Shown: positions 7,629-10,284 of the stretch, piece after piece
How the letters are laid out: each line of letters starts with the position of its first letter
Position numbering within the stretch: position 1 is the stretch's first letter
NCBI GenBank assembly: GCA_036265385.1
Contig: DATAPD010000030.1
Location: 1-10,284, forward strand
DNA length: 10,284 bases
Source of the DNA: DATAPD01 sp036265385
GTDB taxonomy: Bacteria; Acidobacteriota; Terriglobia; Terriglobales; Acidobacteriaceae
Direction: 5' to 3'
Made by a program: the position numbers and the translations under genes
Notes under the pieces: generated by a model
What the model was told of the DNA's origin: nothing
The model's input: the letters and a program-made list of their open reading frames with translations, nothing else
The model's database searches: none

Positions 7629-7650
7629 GACTGGTCAATGTTGACCAGTC
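7629..7650. promoter_or_regulatory. Perfect palindrome upstream of the glycosyltransferase operon
   Basis: Arms GACTGGTCA and TGACCAGTC pair perfectly; including the inner A/T the arms are 10 bases around a TG centre. It lies about 176 bases before the glycosyltransferase ATG and just after the stop of the 79-residue gene. No T-run follows on either strand, so an operator is more likely than a terminator. Its core TGGTCA-N4-TGACCA recurs at 8982-9001. Confidence 0.5.
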
Positions 7651-7664
7651 GCGCCAGAGGGCCC

Positions 7665-7904
7665 TCATATCCGGGAGGCCAATTTGGGCGTGGGCTGGGC
7701 ATTTACATGTACGGGCACTAACTCCGGAACGGACAGAGAATTCTCGATAGCTTTCATCGCGTCTTCGGCCGTTAATTTTCCCATCGTCAGCGCCAGCTTG
7801 CGATTGGTTGTCATTTGGATTGGGATCGGAATCACCCGCTGTACGTACGCAGGTGGACGAGCTCCACCACGGTTCACTCTCACCACATACTTGATGTTTT
7901 TCAT
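7665..7904 (-). CDS. Small hypothetical protein, 79 residues
   Basis: No family is recognised. The ATG at 7904 has only a weak AGAG upstream. The N-terminal 30 residues (KYVVRVNRGG, then ARPPAYVQRVIPIPIQ) look beta-rich and basic. The middle (MTTNRKLALTMGKLTAEDAMKAIENS) looks helical, and the end (VPELVPVHVNAQPTPK) is proline-rich. There is no signal peptide or membrane segment. It sits directly behind the Hsp20 terminator, so it needs its own promoter, and is separated from the glycosyltransferase by a palindrome. The ordered, gene-like composition and its place beside hsp20 support it being real. Confidence 0.6.
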   Translation of the reverse strand: MKNIKYVVRVNRGGARPPAYVQRVIPIPIQMTTNRKLALTMGKLTAEDAMKAIENSLSVPELVPVHVNAQPTPKLASRI

Positions 7905-7933
7905 ATTTTTTATCTCTTGGCTTGGTAATAAAT

Positions 7934-7966
7934 AAAAACGGGAGGATAGTCCACCTCCCTGTTTTT
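7934..7966 (-). terminator. Rho-independent terminator of the Hsp20 gene
   Basis: GGGAGG (7940-7945) pairs with CCTCCC (7954-7959), and the outer AAAAAC/GTTTTT extends the stem with one bulged base. Read on the minus strand, the stem ends in CGTTTTTATTTATT. It lies 18 bases after the Hsp20 stop and would also work on the plus strand. Confidence 0.85.
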
Positions 7967-7983
7967 ATCGCTAAGTAATGTCT

Positions 7984-8475
7984 TTAGGCGGCTTTGCCGT
8001 GACTCTTGGCCTCGAGGGTCTTCTCGCTGCTAACGTTCACCTTGATCTGCTTGGGCTTGGCTTCGGCCCTTTTGGCAAGGCTGATCTTCAGCACACCTTT
8101 GTCGTAGTTGGCGCTCACTTGCCCCGTATCTACCGAACTCGGGAGTGTGAACGAGCGGGTAAAAGTTCCGTACTGGCGCTCCACGCGACGGAAGTTATTC
8201 TCTTTCTCTTCCTTTTCGAACCTGCGTTCGCCGTGGACGGTGAGTGTGGTGTTCTCGATGCGAACATCAATGTCTTTTTCGTCGATGCCTGGGACTTCCA
8301 TCTTCAGCGTAATATTGTGTTCGTCTTCATAGATATCCACCGGCGGTGCAAAGCTCGTGGTCGTCAACGCCTCTTCTGGATCTTCCGGACTATATATCTC
8401 ACGAGCAAGGCGGTTCATACGGTTTTGCATGGTGGCCAAGTCGCGGAGCGGATCCCAACGGGTCAATAGCGTCAT
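7984..8475 (-). CDS. Hsp20/alpha-crystallin family small heat-shock protein
   Basis: This 163-residue holdase chaperone binds unfolding proteins in the cytoplasm until ATP-dependent chaperones refold them. The N-terminus has the usual LTRWDPLRDL; the alpha-crystallin domain spans about 45-136 (PPVDIYEDEHNITLKMEVPG, then ENTTLTVHGERR, then QYGTFTRSFTLP and GVLKISLAK at 127-135). The C-terminal tail carries the I-x-V oligomerisation motif IKV (144-146). The ATG at 8475 is preferred over a TTG two codons earlier, because the strong AAGGAGG Shine-Dalgarno is 8 bases from the ATG and only 2 from the TTG. It has its own promoter (8580-8608) and terminator, so it is monocistronic. The long open frame on the opposite strand is only its shadow. 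Confidence 0.97.
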   Translation of the reverse strand: MTLLTRWDPLRDLATMQNRMNRLAREIYSPEDPEEALTTTSFAPPVDIYEDEHNITLKMEVPGIDEKDIDVRIENTTLTVHGERRFEKEEKENNFRRVERQYGTFTRSFTLPSSVDTGQVSANYDKGVLKISLAKRAEAKPKQIKVNVSSEKTLEAKSHGKAA

Positions 8476-8579
8476 AAGCAATTCCTCCTTCAGAGGGGAA
8501 GCTAAGAGGACGAACTTCAGATGGGCTGACTTAGTTCAGAGAATCTGAAAGAGTAAGAAGAGTGGCTTGCTCACTTACG

Positions 8580-8608
8580 ACATTAGGCTTCCACTCAACC
8601 GTTGTCAA
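8580..8608 (-). promoter_or_regulatory. Sigma70-type promoter of the Hsp20 gene
   Basis: On the minus strand, a perfect TTGACA (8603-8608) and TAATGT (8580-8585, fitting TAxxxT) are 17 bases apart. The start point near 8573 gives a leader of about 98 bases. Within that leader TCCTC (complement of 8506-8510) is complementary to GAGGA of the Shine-Dalgarno (8482-8490), so heat-sensitive occlusion of the ribosome site is possible. No CIRCE or HAIR heat-shock operator is visible. Confidence 0.6.
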
Positions 8609-8637
8609 TGTGACTTTCCGCGATCCCGGACTCGCAA

Positions 8638-8862
8638 CTAGATGCCTTTATAAGGTTCGTAAAGTGGTTCATGCAGCGAAGGCTGTTCGGCGTAGGGCTT
8701 ATATAAAGGCTTAGGCGGCGAGGAGTCCTCGGCGTAAGGCTGATATGGAGGTACAGGCAGCGGTGGCTGTTTGCCGGGCTCCGTGTCGGGCGATGCTGCT
8801 CCTGCCGGGGTTGGCGAGGGTACGAGGCGTTTGTTTTTCTTCGTTGTCAATTGCTCGAACAT
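8638..8862 (-). CDS. Small proline/tyrosine-rich repeat protein, 74 residues
   Basis: The ATG at 8862 has a GAGGAG Shine-Dalgarno 5 bases upstream. The protein begins MFEQLTTKKNKR, continues with a Pro/Ala/Ser-rich linker, and ends in 14-residue repeats: PPYQPYAEDSSPPK (38-51), PLYKPYAEQPSLHE (52-65) and a partial PLYEPYKGI (66-74). No signal peptide or membrane segment is seen. It should be largely disordered. The function is unknown. The repeated [P/L]-Y-x-P-Y-[A/K] motif could be a docking or tyrosine-phosphorylation motif, but this is inference. It lies upstream of hsp20 on the same strand, though hsp20 has its own promoter between them. Confidence 0.65.
   Translation of the reverse strand: MFEQLTTKKNKRLVPSPTPAGAASPDTEPGKQPPLPVPPYQPYAEDSSPPKPLYKPYAEQPSLHEPLYEPYKGI
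8641..8751 (-). repeat. Coding repeat, 42-bp units (14 residues)
   Basis: Two full and one partial 42-base units encode the PxYxPYAE repeats at the end of the Pro/Tyr-rich protein. The units are clearly related in protein but diverged in DNA, so they are old rather than a recent duplication. Confidence 0.65.
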
Positions 8863-8981
8863 TATGCTCCTCATGAAAAATGGTCGAGGGTGACCCGCGG
8901 CAATCAAGGTGTACATTGCAGCCCGCAACTTCTAGTTCTCTCACACGCTAAGGAGATGATGCGCTTCGCGGAGGGTTGCGC

Positions 8982-9001
8982 GATGGTCACAATTGACCAT
9001 C
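8982..9001. promoter_or_regulatory. Perfect palindrome between divergent genes
   Basis: GATGGTCA and TGACCATC pair perfectly around CAAT. The site lies 31 bases before the start of the plus-strand Cys3-His gene and 120 bases before the Pro/Tyr repeat gene on the other strand. Outer GGTTGC/GCAACC segments could extend pairing. The core TGGTCA-N4-TGACCA is the same as at 7629-7650, supporting a shared operator. Confidence 0.5.
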
Positions 9002-9032
9002 TTGTTGGCGAGCAACCGCGCATTGTGTCGAT

Positions 9033-9173
9033 ATGAAAATCAAACAGAAGGAAGCGCTGGCCGTTCGTTGTCCCACGTGTGGCGCTAAACTGGGCGAAAA
9101 ATGCGAGGTCAGCACGGGTCTGCCACGCACAGAACCGCACCGAGACCGGCGTTTAGCGGCCTCCGAAAAATGA
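9033..9173 (+). CDS. Small Cys3-His zinc-finger-like protein, 46 residues
   Basis: The ATG at 9033 opens 46 codons ending in TGA. The protein contains VRCPTCGAKLGEKCE, then TGLPRTEPHRDRRLAA: C13, C16, C24 and H36 in a C-x2-C-x7-C-x11-H spacing, followed by a basic end. This matches a small zinc-binding motif found in short actinobacterial, phage and environmental proteins (CPxCGAxxGxxC, GxxRxxxHxxR). I infer a nucleic-acid-binding or regulatory role; none is established. It is the only plus-strand gene. No clear Shine-Dalgarno is seen, so translation could be leaderless or weak. Its stop overlaps the ATG of a 21-codon frame (9170-9235) too short to judge. The palindrome 31 bases upstream is a likely control site. 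Confidence 0.65.
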   Translation: MKIKQKEALAVRCPTCGAKLGEKCEVSTGLPRTEPHRDRRLAASEK

Positions 9174-9188
9174 GCGATGCCGACATGT

Positions 9189-9659
9189 TCAGGCGACTGC
9201 GAGCGGCAAAGCGAAACCACCAAGAACTTTGTTAATCATTGCCGCGGCCGCTGTATCTTCTTCCATCGTGGGAGTTGGGATCTGGAGTAGTCCATCGCGG
9301 TGGCGGTCGGGGGGAAGGACGAACGAGTCCTGGTGTTGCATCACGAATTCCAAAATATGGGCCAACTTTTCCGATGTGAATCCATTCTCGAAACGGACGC
9401 CGGCGGCGTGAACGACCGAGGCTGACATCCAGTACTCACACGCCACAAGCCAATGGCCGCGCGTTGGCGATGACAAGACCTTGAGGTAATCCAGCGTGCC
9501 CGTTGAAGCAAACCCATATTCCACGTGAATCAGGCCGCCTTGCGCGCCTTGCATTAAGTCTTTCCAGGACACAACAATGGCAGACTCAAGCGTTCGATCG
9601 AGACTCTGGTTCTCATCCAATTTCATTAGTCGATTCTCCGAAGCGGAATCTGTGCTCAT
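9189..9659 (-). CDS. Hypothetical protein, downstream member of a coupled pair
   Basis: No family is recognised. The ATG at 9659 overlaps the stop of the upstream gene as ATGA, giving 156 residues. An internal ATG at 9626 has a better Shine-Dalgarno (GGAG, 9 bases away) and would give 145 residues, so the start is uncertain. The protein looks globular: VEYGFASTGTLDYLKVLSS and GHWLVACEYWM suggest beta strands, then a helix (SEKLAHILEFVMQHQ). It ends with EEDTAAAAMINKVLGGFALPLAVA, a mildly hydrophobic tail. No signal peptide is evident. It converges with the small Cys3-His gene, leaving 15 bases between the stops. Confidence 0.65.
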   Translation of the reverse strand: MSTDSASENRLMKLDENQSLDRTLESAIVVSWKDLMQGAQGGLIHVEYGFASTGTLDYLKVLSSPTRGHWLVACEYWMSASVVHAAGVRFENGFTSEKLAHILEFVMQHQDSFVLPPDRHRDGLLQIPTPTMEEDTAAAAMINKVLGGFALPLAVA

Positions 9660-10087
9660 CCTCGAGCCCATTCCAAATCGCGTTGGTAGGATTGCCGCGC
9701 CAGGGTGCCCTCCAAGTAACAACTCTGTTGCACATGGCGGGAATGCGCGGACACGGTTACATAGGGCATTCCGAGGAAATGCCGTGCAACAATCGCCGTC
9801 ACCTCCAGACCATTGAAATGCTGGTGCTCAACCTTGACTAGAATCCGCTTCAAAGCGCTCTGGATCTTCGCCTTCGCAGGAGATCCAAAGAACATCGCTT
9901 TGACTTCTTCAGCCATGAAGAAGAAATTCCATCCGGCAGCGCGGATCTTACGATCAAAAGCGAATCCATTTTGACCCTTTAGCAAAGTCCAGGCACCCCA
10001 ATATGGCTCGCTTTCCAGCCCGAGAGGGTGCGTCAACTCCTGCCAATCCTTCATCAGAATCGTGCCCACTTCAATCGTTGATAGCAT
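9656..10087 (-). CDS. Hypothetical protein, upstream member of a coupled pair
   Basis: No function is recognised. The ATG at 10087 (143 residues) has GAGAG about 5 bases upstream. A TTG at 10168 with AAGGTGG upstream would add 27 residues of poor composition. Distinctive segments are ESEPYWGAWTLLKGQNGFAFDRKIRAAGWNFFFMAEEVKA (about 26-64) and FNGLEVTAIVARHFLGMPYVTVSAHSRHVQQS (91-122), both with many aromatic and conserved-looking residues, so it is probably a genuine conserved soluble protein. It overlaps the next gene by four bases, implying translational coupling and a joint role for the two products. Confidence 0.72.
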   Translation of the reverse strand: MLSTIEVGTILMKDWQELTHPLGLESEPYWGAWTLLKGQNGFAFDRKIRAAGWNFFFMAEEVKAMFFGSPAKAKIQSALKRILVKVEHQHFNGLEVTAIVARHFLGMPYVTVSAHSRHVQQSCYLEGTLARQSYQRDLEWARG

Positions 10088-10094
10088 GGCTCTC

Positions 10095-10178
10095 TCAATC
10101 GTATCGACGTGATTCTGGCTTTGTATGCAGTCCCAGTGTGCGGCCGTACTCGAACAAAAGCTGCTCAATAGTGACCAC
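10095..10178 (-). CDS. Possible 27-residue leader ORF
   Basis: A GTG at 10178 opens 27 codons ending in TGA 7 bases before the next gene's ATG (10087). The composition (IEQLLFEYGRTLGLH, then KPESRRYD) looks more protein-like than the overlapping TTG-started extension of that gene. However, the AAAAGG is directly adjacent to the GTG, a poor spacing. It could be a leader peptide, an N-terminal remnant, or chance. Confidence 0.25.
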   Translation of the reverse strand: MVTIEQLLFEYGRTLGLHTKPESRRYD

Positions 10179-10284
10179 CTTTTAGGAAGCCTGACGGCAG
10201 GGCGGGCTTGGATCTTTGCGGATTAGGACTATTCCGATTCGTGTGAATTCGCCTCTTCTCGGACTATACTCATCAAGGATGATT

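Noticed and set aside
7629..7650. Palindrome considered as a terminator for the 79-residue gene
   Set aside because: No T-run follows the stem on either strand, and its core recurs before another gene, which favours an operator.
7978..8469. Long plus-strand open frame of 163 residues opposite hsp20
   Set aside because: It mirrors the Hsp20 gene, whose motifs, promoter, ribosome site and terminator all support the minus strand.
9170..9235. 21-codon plus-strand frame overlapping the stop of the Cys3-His gene (ATGA)
   Set aside because: Very short, runs into the end of the opposite-strand gene and has no recognisable feature; coupling alone is weak evidence.
10242..10270. TATACT near the right edge as a plus-strand promoter
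   Set aside because: The -10 is fair, but the hexamer 17 bases upstream (tgtgaa) is not a -35 match and the downstream gene lies outside the window.

Overview
The window looks like an accessory or stress-related stretch of a soil bacterium, most likely an Acidobacteriota. This is an inference from protein style: an FNR-like regulator with an N-terminal CxxC cluster, a START-like hypothetical protein, a two-domain glycosyltransferase next to a GH130 enzyme, Hsp20, and small Cys3-His proteins. No rRNA, tRNA, insertion sequence, integrase or CRISPR array is visible. Almost everything is on the minus strand; only one small zinc-binding-type gene (9033-9173) is on the plus strand.

Left part (1-2568), regulatory and decaying. 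A response regulator is cut by the left edge. Next is a serine beta-lactamase-family hydrolase broken into at least three reading frames, with a promoter-like element still in front of it. Then comes a Crp/Fnr regulator interrupted by a perfect 28-bp tandem duplication. Removing one copy restores a clean 238-residue protein that has an FNR-like four-cysteine set and a CRP-like recognition helix. A TGTGA-N6-TCACG palindrome lies about 85 bp upstream of its start.

Middle part (2569-7650). A mostly empty 516-bp stretch is followed by a conserved-looking START-like protein of unknown role and a 27-residue membrane miniprotein. Then comes a two-gene carbohydrate operon: a 794-residue GT-B glycosyltransferase with a C-terminal helical domain, overlapping by ATGA a GH130 glycoside phosphorylase or hydrolase. 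The two probably build and recycle or trim a mannoside-type glycan. A perfect palindrome lies upstream of the operon.

Right part (7665-10284), heat-shock and small-protein cluster: a 79-residue unknown, a strong terminator, Hsp20 with a recognisable promoter and a long leader, a proline/tyrosine repeat miniprotein, a divergent 46-residue Cys3-His protein, and a translationally coupled pair of unknown proteins. The palindrome before the small Cys3-His gene shares its core (TGGTCA-N4-TGACCA) with the one before the glycosyltransferase operon, so one unknown regulator may act on both.
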